Part shown: positions 53,998 to 63,883 of the stretch, in pieces
How positions within the stretch are numbered: the first letter of the stretch is position 1
Layout: every line of letters starts with the position of its first letter
Source: Chryseobacterium antibioticum
Lineage (GTDB): Bacteria > Bacteroidota > Bacteroidia > Flavobacteriales > Weeksellaceae
NCBI RefSeq assembly: GCF_012927325.1
Contig: NZ_JABBGI010000012.1
Coordinates: forward strand, 90,254-154,253
Length of the DNA: 64,000 nucleotides
Direction: 5' to 3'
Notes under the pieces: model-generated
Seen by the model: only the letters and a program-made list of their open reading frames with translations
Database searches by the model: none
What the model was told of the DNA's origin: nothing
Made by a program: the position numbers and the translations under genes

Positions 53998-54964
53998 GGA
54001 CTTGATTATTAGTTTTTTTATGAACCATCGATGGATAAACAAAATAGTAAAATCCTATAATGGCCAGTGAACTGAATATTATGACTAAGTTGATTGCCAG
54101 TGGCATTTTCAAAGCATGTCTTGTAACGTAGCCTTCAATAATTCCTGCACATATGGTAAAAGGAATGGTGCTCAGAAATATTTTAAAAGAATCTTTAAAG
54201 CCTGTTTTAAAAGAATTAAATCTTGAAAATGTTCTCGGAAACAGGATACTCGCTCCCAGAATAAGACCGCACATAGCTTCTACAACCATAGCAAAGATCT
54301 CAAAAACGCCGTGAAGCCAGATTCCTCTTGCACTGTCTTTCAAGGCTCCATAATCGTAGAAGAAATACTGGAAAGAACCGAGCATAACACTGTTGGAAAG
54401 CAGGGCAAATAAAGTTCCTACTCCTGCTGTGATTCCATAAATATATAATTTGGCTCCTACTCCGATATTATTGAAAATAATCCCTATCGTACTTCCCCAG
54501 GTAGAACCACTCTGATAAACGCCTACAGCATTTCCTTTTTTAATATTTTCTATAGTTTCGTTGACATAGTTTTCTCCCAGAATGATATTCGCAAAATCTT
54601 TATCATAAGCTCCGGACAGCACGCCTATTGAAGTAAACAGAATGAAAAAGAGAAAAGCATACATAAGATATCTCCTGTACTGATACACCAGCAGGGGAAC
54701 TTCCGTTTTAAAGAAATAGATCAGTCTGTTCTCCTCTACTCTTTTCGTTTTGTAGATCTTCTGGAATATCTGTGAAGACAGATGATTCAGGTATACCGTA
54801 GTATTGCTTTTGGGATAATAGGTCTGTGCAAATGAAAGATCATTGATCAGGTTGATATACAACGAAGACAGGTCATCAGGATTTTTTTTTACTTTCCCTT
54901 CAATAACCTGTTCAATTCCCAACCATTTTTCTTTATTTTGTTTAATGAAATAAACTTCTCTCAT
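53981..54964 (-). CDS. SpoIIM-like (stage II sporulation protein M family) membrane protein
   Basis: 327 residues from ATG 54964 (MREVYFIKQNKEKWLGIEQV), the usual start in this family; it diverges from the RDD gene 27 nt away. N-terminal helical cytoplasmic part, then five or so membrane spans with the SpoIIM features LGENYVNETIENIKKGNAVG, IIFNNIGVGAKLYIYGITAG and HGVFEIFAMVVEAMCGLILG. The organism does not sporulate; SpoIIM homologues in non-sporulators occur in this MoxR-type cluster. Confidence 0.9.
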   Translation of the reverse strand: MREVYFIKQNKEKWLGIEQVIEGKVKKNPDDLSSLYINLINDLSFAQTYYPKSNTTVYLNHLSSQIFQKIYKTKRVEENRLIYFFKTEVPLLVYQYRRYLMYAFLFFILFTSIGVLSGAYDKDFANIILGENYVNETIENIKKGNAVGVYQSGSTWGSTIGIIFNNIGVGAKLYIYGITAGVGTLFALLSNSVMLGSFQYFFYDYGALKDSARGIWLHGVFEIFAMVVEAMCGLILGASILFPRTFSRFNSFKTGFKDSFKIFLSTIPFTICAGIIEGYVTRHALKMPLAINLVIIFSSLAIIGFYYFVYPSMVHKKTNNQVHDAVL

Positions 54965-54991
54965 AATTGTAAGGCTAAAATAATAAAAATT

Positions 54992-55741
54992 ATGTCTCAA
55001 ATTGCGATAAATACCTCACAAAATGTAAATATTAACTTTAATATTGCCAGTGTCGGGGAAAGAATGCTTGCCTTCATTATCGATCTTTTGATAAAGGTCG
55101 CTTATGTCCTCATTGTGTTCTATCTTTTCTTCAACGTTTTTGACCTTGGGTATTTATTGGCAGGGCTCGATCAATGGTCTGTTATGGCCGTTTATATTGT
55201 CCTTACATTCCCCGTTTACATTTACCCTGTTGTTCTGGAAAGCCTTATGGAGGGACAGACTCCCGGGAAAAAACTTATGAAGATCAGGGTCGTAAAAATT
55301 GACGGTTACCAGGCTAGTTTTGGTGATTATCTGATCCGATGGATGTTCAGACTGATCGACACTTCTGCAGCCGGAGTTATAGGCCTGATTTCTATGATTG
55401 TGTCTAAAAATAACCAGCGTCTGGGAGATATAGCTTCAGGTACGGCAGTAATTTCGTTAAAAAACAACATCAATATATCTCATACGATCTTAGAAAACAT
55501 CAATGAAGATTATATTCCATCCTTTCCTCAGGTGATTGCTTTAAGTGATAATGATATGAGGATCATTAAAGATAATTATACCAAAGCCCTGAGAGTGGAT
55601 GACAGACAGATCATCAGCAAACTTTCCGATAAGATAAAAAGTATTTTAAAACTGGATATAGATTCCAAAAAAATGACGGAGAGACAATTTATCAATGTGG
55701 TGATTAAAGACTACAACTACTATACGGGGAAGGACAGCTGA
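54992..55741 (+). CDS. RDD family membrane protein
   Basis: 249 residues from ATG 54992 (MSQIAINTSQNVNINFNIAS). RDD pattern: VGERMLAFIIDLLIKVAYVL (R..A..ID), TPGKKLMKIRVVKIDGYQAS and SKNNQRLGDIASGTAVISLK. Three membrane spans in the first ~150 residues and a soluble, helical C-terminus. Divergent from the SpoIIM gene with a 27-bp shared promoter gap, a fixed pairing in Bacteroidota. Confidence 0.9.
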   Translation: MSQIAINTSQNVNINFNIASVGERMLAFIIDLLIKVAYVLIVFYLFFNVFDLGYLLAGLDQWSVMAVYIVLTFPVYIYPVVLESLMEGQTPGKKLMKIRVVKIDGYQASFGDYLIRWMFRLIDTSAAGVIGLISMIVSKNNQRLGDIASGTAVISLKNNINISHTILENINEDYIPSFPQVIALSDNDMRIIKDNYTKALRVDDRQIISKLSDKIKSILKLDIDSKKMTERQFINVVIKDYNYYTGKDS

Positions 55742-55793
55742 TCAGAACTCATCAATGATAAATGATAAATGATGATTGATAAATGATCACAGC

Positions 55794-55907
55794 AATGGTC
55801 AATTTTGCTTCGCAAGTGAATGGTCAATTGATTGCCGTACCTAACAATCTTCAAATTTATTTGATTTAAAAATTGACGGCGAAGCAGATTCACCATTCAC
55901 CATTCAC
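55794..55907. repeat. Imperfect palindromic intergenic element
   Basis: AATGGTCAATTTTGCTTCGC (55794-55813) faces GCGAAGCAGATTCACCATT (55879-55897), an inverted repeat with a few mismatches. Short direct repeats of GTGAATGGT and CATTCACCATT lie around the arms, and ATGATAAATGATAAAT lies just upstream. No coding content. Possibly a REP- or MITE-like repeat of this genus. Confidence 0.55.
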
Positions 55908-55971
55908 TATTACTCTCTAATAATTACTTGTCGGTGCAATTTTTGTATCTTTAATAGCAAAGCTTTGAATT

Positions 55972-56262
55972 ATGAAATTTGAAAACAATAAATCAGGAAA
56001 TGGTGGTGTTCTTATGCTGAACAATGAAATAAAAGAAGTAGGAAGATTAACCTATACTATTTTTCCAGAAGAACATAAATTTATCATTTCCTTTGTACTG
56101 GTACACCCGGAATTCGAAGGGCGGGGAATGGGAAAATATCTGGTTGAGGAAGCTATAAAATTTGCGAGAGAAAACAACTGGAAAGTGTATCCTCACTGCT
56201 CCTATGCCAGAGCTGTGATGACCAGAATGAGTGATGTGGATGATGTGTTTCTAAAGAATTAG
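55972..56262 (+). CDS. Small GNAT N-acetyltransferase (YjdJ/Gcn5-related type)
   Basis: 96 residues, the short one-domain form. LTYTIFPEEHKFIISFVLVH, then HPEFEGRGMGKYLVEEAIKF (acetyl-CoA loop R/G-x-G-x-G) and VYPHCSYARAVMTRMSD (Cys of the YjdJ-like subfamily). Cytoplasmic, substrate unknown. It is convergent with the glycosyltransferase gene, overlapping its end by 12 nt. Confidence 0.85.
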   Translation: MKFENNKSGNGGVLMLNNEIKEVGRLTYTIFPEEHKFIISFVLVHPEFEGRGMGKYLVEEAIKFARENNWKVYPHCSYARAVMTRMSDVDDVFLKN

Positions 56263-57222
56263 GACTTCATTCACCAAAATGTCTTCAATATCATTCGGAT
56301 AATCTACTTTTAAGTGATGATCTGAAGCTACCCATTTCATAATTTCCTGAAGATTTAATGCTTTAGAATTTGGAATTCCCATAAGGTCCAGGGCACAGGC
56401 ATTACATTCCTGCTCATACTGGTTGTGAATGGGGATAACAAACAGTTTTTTATCCATGAAGAGCGCTTCGGCTGGTGTTTCAAAACCGGCATTGCATAGT
56501 ATGCCATCACAACTTTCAAAATATTTCAAATATTCTATCTCGTCAATCGGGAAAACTTCCACATTTTTTATTTTGACCTGTACTTTGCTGTGTTTTGAAA
56601 ATACTTTCCACTGAACAGGGATCTGTTTCAAAACCTTGATAATATTCTCATCTGCAAAACTTGGAAGATAAACGAGATAATATCCTTTTTTATCAGGATT
56701 AAGATTTCTGATTTTTTTTCTGATGACAGGCTTTTTGATCTGCGGATGATAATTTTCAAAATGAAAACCGATCTTCCTTTCGCTTGGAACATAGTATTTA
56801 AGAATCAGCTCACCAAGAAAGTCTTTCTTTTCCGGCTTGGGTGTTTCGGGAAAACTCATGGAAGCCTGATGGCTCAGTTCAATCATGGGAAGCTTTTTCA
56901 ATTTACCAGCCCATCCGGTGAGAGGTTCATAATCATTAATGATCAGATCGTATTGTGAAAGCTCCAGTTCTCTGATGGTCTTTGCAGCTTCAAGAAATTT
57001 ATTTTCAGTAAACGTTTTACGGTAGGATAAACCGCCTGTTTTGTTGTAAAGAAGGGAAATACCCCGATATTGGTAGTTAATATCGAAATCAGCCTTCAAT
57101 TGAGACTGATGGCCACTGATCAACGTATCTACCGAAGCGTATTTTTTGAGGATCGGAATAATTTCCTGTGCTCTGGCAACATGTCCGTTCCCTGTCCCTT
57201 GAAATGCATACAAAACTTTCAT
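56251..57222 (-). CDS. MurG-like GT-B glycosyltransferase family protein
   Basis: 323 residues. N-terminal MKVLYAFQGTGNGHVARAQE is the glycine-rich nucleotide-sugar loop of the MJ1255/VC2487-type family; then LIINDYEPLTGWAGKL, YYLVYLPSFADENIIKVLKQ and the C-terminal sugar-binding region CDGILCNAGFETPAEALFMD and PIHNQYEQECNACALDLMG (Q-xx-E). Starts directly after the phosphoesterase stop, so the two are co-transcribed. Perhaps lipid or surface glycan glycosylation (inference). Confidence 0.82.
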   Translation of the reverse strand: MKVLYAFQGTGNGHVARAQEIIPILKKYASVDTLISGHQSQLKADFDINYQYRGISLLYNKTGGLSYRKTFTENKFLEAAKTIRELELSQYDLIINDYEPLTGWAGKLKKLPMIELSHQASMSFPETPKPEKKDFLGELILKYYVPSERKIGFHFENYHPQIKKPVIRKKIRNLNPDKKGYYLVYLPSFADENIIKVLKQIPVQWKVFSKHSKVQVKIKNVEVFPIDEIEYLKYFESCDGILCNAGFETPAEALFMDKKLFVIPIHNQYEQECNACALDLMGIPNSKALNLQEIMKWVASDHHLKVDYPNDIEDILVNEVLIL

Positions 57223-58047
57223 TTAAGAAAAATTAGTTACTATTTTCAGAAGTTCGGAGTTATCCATGTCCTGGATTTCGTCCACTTCGTCGTCTTTAAG
57301 TGAATCTTTATGATCATCATAATAGAATATTTTCCATTCTTTATCTTGATATTCCAAAGCTGAAAGATTTTCGATCCAGTCTCCGGAATTCAGGTAAGTA
57401 CATGAACCTTTCTTATTGATGACCTCACGGATCTGAGGCTGATGGATATGGCCGCAAATCACATAATCATAGTGATTGTCTATCGCCAGTTCAGAAGCAG
57501 TCAGTTCAAAGTCTCCGATATATTTAACCGCTTTCTTCACGTTGCTTTTGATCTTTTTAGAAAATGAATATTTTTCTCTCCCCATTTTCTCCAGAAACCA
57601 ATTGACAACATTATTGATGACGATCAGGAGATCATACCCTTTTCCTCCGAGCTTGGCAATCCATTTGGAATGCTGGACAGATGCATCGAAAACATCTCCA
57701 TGAAATATCCATGTTTTCTTTTCATCAATATCAAGACATATCTTATTGCAGACTTTGAGTTTTCCTAATTCAAAATCTGTAAACTTACGGAACATTTCAT
57801 CGTGGTTCCCCGTAATATAGTAGACCTGTGTATTCTTTGTAGCAAATGAAAGGATCTTTTTGATCACTTTCAAATGAGGTTTAGGGAAGTAAGACTTTTT
57901 AAACTGCCAGATATCAATAATATCACCGTTCAAAACTAATGTTTTTGGCTGGATAGAATTGAGATATCGTAACAGCTCTTTAGCCTTACATCCATAAGTT
58001 CCCAAATGAACATCCGATATAACCACTAACTCAACGTTTCTTTTCAT
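57223..58047 (-). CDS. LpxH-like metallophosphoesterase (UDP-2,3-diacylglucosamine diphosphatase family)
   Basis: 274 residues from ATG 58047. All metallophosphoesterase blocks are visible: VISDVHLGTYGC (D-x-H), LVLNGDIIDIW (GD), YYITGNHDEMFRKF (GNHD), WIFHGDVFDASVQHSKW and YVICGHIHQPQIREV (GHxH). In Bacteroidota this family is annotated for lipid A synthesis, but similar proteins with other diphosphate substrates exist. Abuts the glycosyltransferase gene, suggesting a shared lipid or glycan role. Confidence 0.85.
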   Translation of the reverse strand: MKRNVELVVISDVHLGTYGCKAKELLRYLNSIQPKTLVLNGDIIDIWQFKKSYFPKPHLKVIKKILSFATKNTQVYYITGNHDEMFRKFTDFELGKLKVCNKICLDIDEKKTWIFHGDVFDASVQHSKWIAKLGGKGYDLLIVINNVVNWFLEKMGREKYSFSKKIKSNVKKAVKYIGDFELTASELAIDNHYDYVICGHIHQPQIREVINKKGSCTYLNSGDWIENLSALEYQDKEWKIFYYDDHKDSLKDDEVDEIQDMDNSELLKIVTNFS

Positions 58048-58104
58048 AGTTTTATACAAAGAAACTAATTGAAAGTTAACTGTATATGAATGCTATATTA
58101 TTTT

Positions 58105-58845
58105 TTAGAGTGTGTTCATCAGCTCTTCTGTGACCTCCATATTATGATAAACGTTCTGTACGTCATCATCATCTTCAAAACGCTCCAGCATTTTCATATT
58201 GGCTTTGAACTGATCTCCATTCACGTCCTTACTATTGTTTGGAATTCTCTGAAGTTCTGCGCTTTTTGCTTCAATTCCCAATTCATCTAATTTATGTGAT
58301 AACGAACCAAAATCTTCGAAAGCCGTCGTAATCATTACTTCATCTTCATCTTTTTCCACATCTTCTGCCCCTCCATCAATCATTTCCATTTCAAAGTCAT
58401 CCCAATCCATTTTGATTTGAGATAAATCAAGAGTGAAAATTCCTTTTCTGTCGAAGATAAAGGCAAGTTCTCCGTTCTTACCGAGGTTACCATCAAATTT
58501 ATTGAAGATAGCTCTCACATTGGCTACGGTTCTTGTCGGGTTATTTGTTGTACATTCTACGAAGAATGCTACTCCTCCCTGACCGTATCCTTCATATGTA
58601 ATTTCTTCATAGTTTTCAGCATCAGCACCTCCAGCCTTTTTGATAGCTCTTTCTACATTATCTTTAGGCATATTGGCACCCTTGGCATTCTGGATACATC
58701 TTCTTAAAGCCGGATTGGCTTCAGGGTCTGTTCCTCCGGCTTTTACTGCCAGTGCAATGTCTTTACCTATTTTAGAAAAAGTTTTAGCCATTTTATCCCA
58801 TCTGGCCATTTTCGAAGCTTTTCTATATTCAAATGCTCTTCCCAT
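58105..58845 (-). CDS. YebC/PmpR-family protein
   Basis: 246 residues from ATG 58845 (MGRAFEYRKASKMARWDKMA), the invariant family start; the longer upstream frame is discarded. Further family signatures: NAKGANMPKDNVERAIKKAG, YEGYGQGGVAFFVECTTNNP, VRAIFNKFDGNLGKNGELAF. YebC proteins act as transcriptional regulators or, in newer work, ribosome-associated factors that relieve stalling at proline stretches. Single gene. Confidence 0.96.
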   Translation of the reverse strand: MGRAFEYRKASKMARWDKMAKTFSKIGKDIALAVKAGGTDPEANPALRRCIQNAKGANMPKDNVERAIKKAGGADAENYEEITYEGYGQGGVAFFVECTTNNPTRTVANVRAIFNKFDGNLGKNGELAFIFDRKGIFTLDLSQIKMDWDDFEMEMIDGGAEDVEKDEDEVMITTAFEDFGSLSHKLDELGIEAKSAELQRIPNNSKDVNGDQFKANMKMLERFEDDDDVQNVYHNMEVTEELMNTL

Positions 58846-58892
58846 TTTAATTTTTAAATTTTCAACAAAATTAACTAAAAGTCTACAAAAAA

Positions 58893-58922
58893 AAAATACC
58901 CCCAAAAATTGGAGGTATTTAT
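58893..58922 (-). terminator. Terminator after the ompA-family gene
   Basis: AAATACC(C/T)CCAA pairs across a short AAA loop, followed on the minus strand by a run of ten Ts. It lies just past the stop at 58939. Confidence 0.85.
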
Positions 58923-58938
58923 TATTTAGAAAAATTAA

Positions 58939-60441
58939 TTATTTTTTCTTTTTAGCAGCAGCTTTTTTCTTAGCTGGAGCTTTTTTTGTTGCTTTCTTAG
59001 TTGCTTTTTTTACAACTGGAGCATCAGCGTAGTCTTTTTTAGCGATTGCATTCCACTCGTTAGCATCAGCGATAGCTTTTACAACAACCTTTCTATCAGC
59101 TTGTCTTTCAGCATCAGAAGCTTTTTCAGAAACTGTAGCTTTAGCTTCACCAACACCGATTGATTTAAGAGAGCTAGGATCTACACCTCTAGCATCTAAA
59201 GCAGCAACTACAGAAGCAGCTCTTTCTCTAGATAACTTCAAGTTGTAAGCTTCAGCACCTTTAGCATCAGTTCTACCTTCTAATAGATAGTTACCACCGT
59301 CCTTCTTAATAATTTCAGAAGCAGCATCTAATGCACCTTTAGATTCAGGTCTGATTGAAGCTTTGTTGAAGTCGAAATAAACGCTCTTCAATTTAGTTTC
59401 AACTTCAGTCGCTGTAACATCTTTTGGCTTAGGACATCCGTTGTATTCTGGAAGACCTGGAACTGTAGGACAAGCGTCATCTTTATCTAAGATTCCGTCA
59501 CCGTCTGTATCTGGCCAAGGACAACCCTTGTTTTCTGCAGGACCTGCAACTGTAGGACAAGCATCATCTTTGTCGATAACACCATCACCATCTGTATCTG
59601 GCCAAGGACAACCGTTGTTTTCAACTGGACCAGCTACTTCTGGACATTGATCGTCTTTATCTGGAACTCCGTCACCGTCAGTATCAGGACATCCCTGGAA
59701 TTCTGGTAGACCTGGAGTATCTGGACAAAGATCATCTTTATCTAGGATACCATCCTTATCTCTATCTCTGTTACCGAATCTGAATAAGATCGATGCAGAA
59801 GCTTGCCAGAAGTTAGCAACTGTAGATTTATCACCTGGAGTTGATACATAATCACCCTGAACACCAAGACCGAAGTTCTTAGTTACCCAGAAGTTAGCAC
59901 CAGCACCTGTAGAAACTGTAAAGTGATTAGCTTTACCATTTTCATTACCACCATCACCGTTAGATACAAGCTCTCCTTTGTAGTCATATCTTGGGAAAGA
60001 AAGTGCAGTATAATCATGTCTCAAGTAGTTAGCACCAACTCTTAAATACGGATCGAACCAAGATTCTTCATCCCATAAAAGACCAGCTGCTTTAGCTTGG
60101 AAACCAAGACCTGTCATTAGGAAAAATTCTTTTCCCATGTTAAATCTCTTGTTGTCAACATTACCTACGGAAGTCTGCCAGTCGATAACTAAACCTTTAC
60201 CGATGTTTCTAGCAACTGTTAATTTAGATAATGGAGGTGTAATAGAGAAATTGTTCACGTTGAACATTCTCTTCGTTAAATTATTAGCAGAGAAGGTGTT
60301 ACTGAATTCTGTCTGTGCTGCCTTGTGATTTTCCGCATGAGCACCAACCCCGATTAACCACGGATTGTTGGTCGTCTGCGCGAAGACAGTAGAGGCAACA
60401 GTAAGCGCCAATGCTGAAATTCCTAATTTTAGATTTTTCAT
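58939..60441 (-). CDS. OmpA-family outer-membrane protein with TSP3 repeats and lysine-rich tail
   Basis: 500 residues. Signal peptide to about 21; a beta-barrel-like N-terminal half (to about 225); calcium-binding thrombospondin type 3 repeats (about 230-340: DKDGILDKDDLCPDTPGL, then DTDGDGV-type loops with regularly spaced Cys); an OmpA/MotB peptidoglycan-binding domain (about 350-465, SVYFDFNKASIRPESKGALD and LLEGRTDAKGAEAYNLKLSR). Unusually it ends in a strongly basic Lys/Ala tail (about 474-500, KKATKKATKKAPAKKKAAAK). Links the outer membrane to the cell wall. Repetitive DNA at about 59440-59740 follows from the TSP3 units. Likely highly expressed. Confidence 0.93.
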   Translation of the reverse strand: MKNLKLGISALALTVASTVFAQTTNNPWLIGVGAHAENHKAAQTEFSNTFSANNLTKRMFNVNNFSITPPLSKLTVARNIGKGLVIDWQTSVGNVDNKRFNMGKEFFLMTGLGFQAKAAGLLWDEESWFDPYLRVGANYLRHDYTALSFPRYDYKGELVSNGDGGNENGKANHFTVSTGAGANFWVTKNFGLGVQGDYVSTPGDKSTVANFWQASASILFRFGNRDRDKDGILDKDDLCPDTPGLPEFQGCPDTDGDGVPDKDDQCPEVAGPVENNGCPWPDTDGDGVIDKDDACPTVAGPAENKGCPWPDTDGDGILDKDDACPTVPGLPEYNGCPKPKDVTATEVETKLKSVYFDFNKASIRPESKGALDAASEIIKKDGGNYLLEGRTDAKGAEAYNLKLSRERAASVVAALDARGVDPSSLKSIGVGEAKATVSEKASDAERQADRKVVVKAIADANEWNAIAKKDYADAPVVKKATKKATKKAPAKKKAAAKKKK

Positions 60442-60469
60442 AGAATTAAATGATTAAATAATTGATAAT

Positions 60470-60502
60470 GCAAAATAAATATAATTTTTCTTTAAAAACA
60501 AA
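60470..60502 (-). promoter_or_regulatory. Candidate Bacteroidota promoter of the ompA-family gene
   Basis: On the minus strand TTTG (complement of 60499-60502) is followed after about 21 nt by TATTTTGC (complement of 60470-60477), close to the Bacteroidota -33 TTTG / -7 TAnnTTTG pattern. It lies about 30 nt before the ATG in a short AT-rich leader. Confidence 0.5.
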
Positions 60503-60518
60503 GTTTTTTGAATGATTT

Positions 60519-60977
60519 TTAACTTTTCTTTAATATTCTATCCAGGTTACGTTTATTTTCTCTATCTTTTATCGCTTCCCTTTTATCAAAGAGTTTTTTC
60601 CCTCTGGCAAGCGATATCAGCACTTTTGCTTTACCCTTGTCTGTGATATATAATTTAAGAGGTATAATTGTGTTACCAGCATCCTTTAACTTTTTTTCAA
60701 GTTTCTGTAATTCTTTTTTGTGCAACAGCAATTTCCGTTCCCTTTTTGTTTTGTGATTATAAAAAGTTCCCAATTTATACTCATCAATCATCATATTAAT
60801 AATGTATAACTCCCCATCAATAAACTGACAGAAGGATTCTGTGATGGATGCTTTGGATGAACGTAAAGATTTTATTTCTGTACCCGTCAAAACCATCCCA
60901 GCTTCAAATTCTTCAAGGATTTCATATTCAAAACGGGCTTTTCTATTTAATATACTGACTGTTTTTTCGATTTTCAT
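60519..60977 (-). CDS. smpB: SsrA-binding protein SmpB
   Basis: 152 residues, the normal size. SmpB binds tmRNA and brings it to stalled ribosomes. Signatures: ILNRKARFEYEILEEFEAGM, LTGTEIKSLRSSKASITESF, REAIKDRENKRNLDRILKK at the basic C-terminal tail that enters the ribosomal A site. The tmRNA gene itself was not found in the window. Confidence 0.96.
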   Translation of the reverse strand: MKIEKTVSILNRKARFEYEILEEFEAGMVLTGTEIKSLRSSKASITESFCQFIDGELYIINMMIDEYKLGTFYNHKTKRERKLLLHKKELQKLEKKLKDAGNTIIPLKLYITDKGKAKVLISLARGKKLFDKREAIKDRENKRNLDRILKKS

Positions 60978-61093
60978 TTTAAAAATGCGTGTGATTATAT
61001 TTAACTGGGCTCACCCAATCCTTCATTAAGCCGTCCATTCACGACTTCATCTTATTTTATTAATGAAATATAGAAAAAATACCTCATATTTAA

Positions 61094-62788
<1,695 letters not shown>

Positions 62789-62819
62789 TGTATTAAGACC
62801 TCATTACAATTCACCATAA

Positions 62820-62852
62820 AAAAATCCTCAAAGACAACTTTTGAGGATTTTT
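62820..62852. terminator. Terminator between the ABC-F and M48 genes
   Basis: AATCCTCAAA (62823-62832) pairs with TTTGAGGATT (62840-62849) followed by TTTC, and an A-run serves the opposite strand. The flanking genes are convergent. Confidence 0.8.
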
Positions 62853-62872
62853 CATTCTAAATAAGATTAAAT

Positions 62873-63685
62873 TTATTTTGTAAGCTTAGTCTTTGGAATA
62901 GCAACCGTTCCCGGGTCTTTCCATAAACCGTCTTTTTCTGCTCTCTTCTTAATAGCCTGTGCTCTTTTTTCACTGTCAGGGTGAGAGTTGAACATTTTCT
63001 CAAAACCAGTTTGTGTACTTCCTTCCGAAAGCAAAGCTAATTTTTTGAATGCAGAATAAGCTCCCACTACATTATAGTTGTTAGCTTTCATAAAGTCATA
63101 AGAGTAAGTATCTGCTTCAGACTCCTGCTTTTTGCTGTGAGAAGCATCAAGGAATTCGTTGGCCATCTTTCCTACCTGGCTTTCATTCAACGCCGCTACA
63201 GTCCCTGATGCAGATGATACTGCATCCAGTGCTGCTGCCTTTAAATAAGCAGATTTAATAGCATCTTTCGTATCCTGATTTTTCACGTGACCTATCTCAT
63301 GTCCGATTACTGCTAACAGCTCATCATCCGTCATGATATCCATTAATGAAGAAAATACCCGAACACTTCCGTCTGCGCAAGCAAAAGCATTGATGTCTTT
63401 TACTTTATATACCTTATAGTTCAAAGCAAGTCCGTCCTGAGATTTGTGTTTTCCAAAAAGCTTGTTCAATCTAACGGTATAAGGATCTTTTGGACCTGCA
63501 ACTGCATTATTTTTATCCATCCAATCAACAGATTCTTTTGACAGCTTCACGGCATCTTCATTGGTAAAAGTAAGGGCTTTTGCTCCTTTCGAAACAACGC
63601 CTACAGCTTTTCCAAGATTGATTTTCTGTGCCGTCACAGCATTCATTGCGCCTAATAATAAAAGGCAGATTGTCATTTTTTTCAT
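62873..63685 (-). CDS. M48-family zinc metalloprotease (secreted/periplasmic)
   Basis: 270 residues from ATG 63685, which starts a signal peptide (MKKMTICLLLLGAMNAVTAQ); the longer frame upstream is unlikely. The protease core has ADGSVRVFSSLMDIMTDDEL, then AVIGHEIGHVKNQDT with the HExxH zinc motif, and QESEADTYSYDFMKANNYN with the third-ligand Glu. FEKMFNSHPDSEKRAQAIKK follows, a typical M48 end. Related to BepA/LoiP-type proteases in outer-membrane protein quality control. Single gene. Confidence 0.93.
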   Translation of the reverse strand: MKKMTICLLLLGAMNAVTAQKINLGKAVGVVSKGAKALTFTNEDAVKLSKESVDWMDKNNAVAGPKDPYTVRLNKLFGKHKSQDGLALNYKVYKVKDINAFACADGSVRVFSSLMDIMTDDELLAVIGHEIGHVKNQDTKDAIKSAYLKAAALDAVSSASGTVAALNESQVGKMANEFLDASHSKKQESEADTYSYDFMKANNYNVVGAYSAFKKLALLSEGSTQTGFEKMFNSHPDSEKRAQAIKKRAEKDGLWKDPGTVAIPKTKLTK

Positions 63686-63883
63686 AATTATTTTTAGTTT
63701 GGACCGCGAAGATAGATATTTTTTTTTTAACATTCAGAGAGTCAAGTTCATGACAGGGCAAACGCATGATAGAAGTCACATAAGATAGTATATAATTGTT
63801 TGATAATAAATAATTTATCATTAGTTTGTTGAGATAAAATATTGTATATTCATCTGATAATCAATAAATTAATTCATTATTTT

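Noticed and set aside
53998..54042. Longer start for the polytopic protein
   Set aside because: Needs a TTG deep inside the SpoIIM gene; the ATG pair at 53997/53994 gives the expected N-terminus.
59440..59740. Repeat array or CRISPR in the OmpA gene
   Set aside because: The periodicity comes from the protein's calcium-binding TSP3 repeats, in frame.
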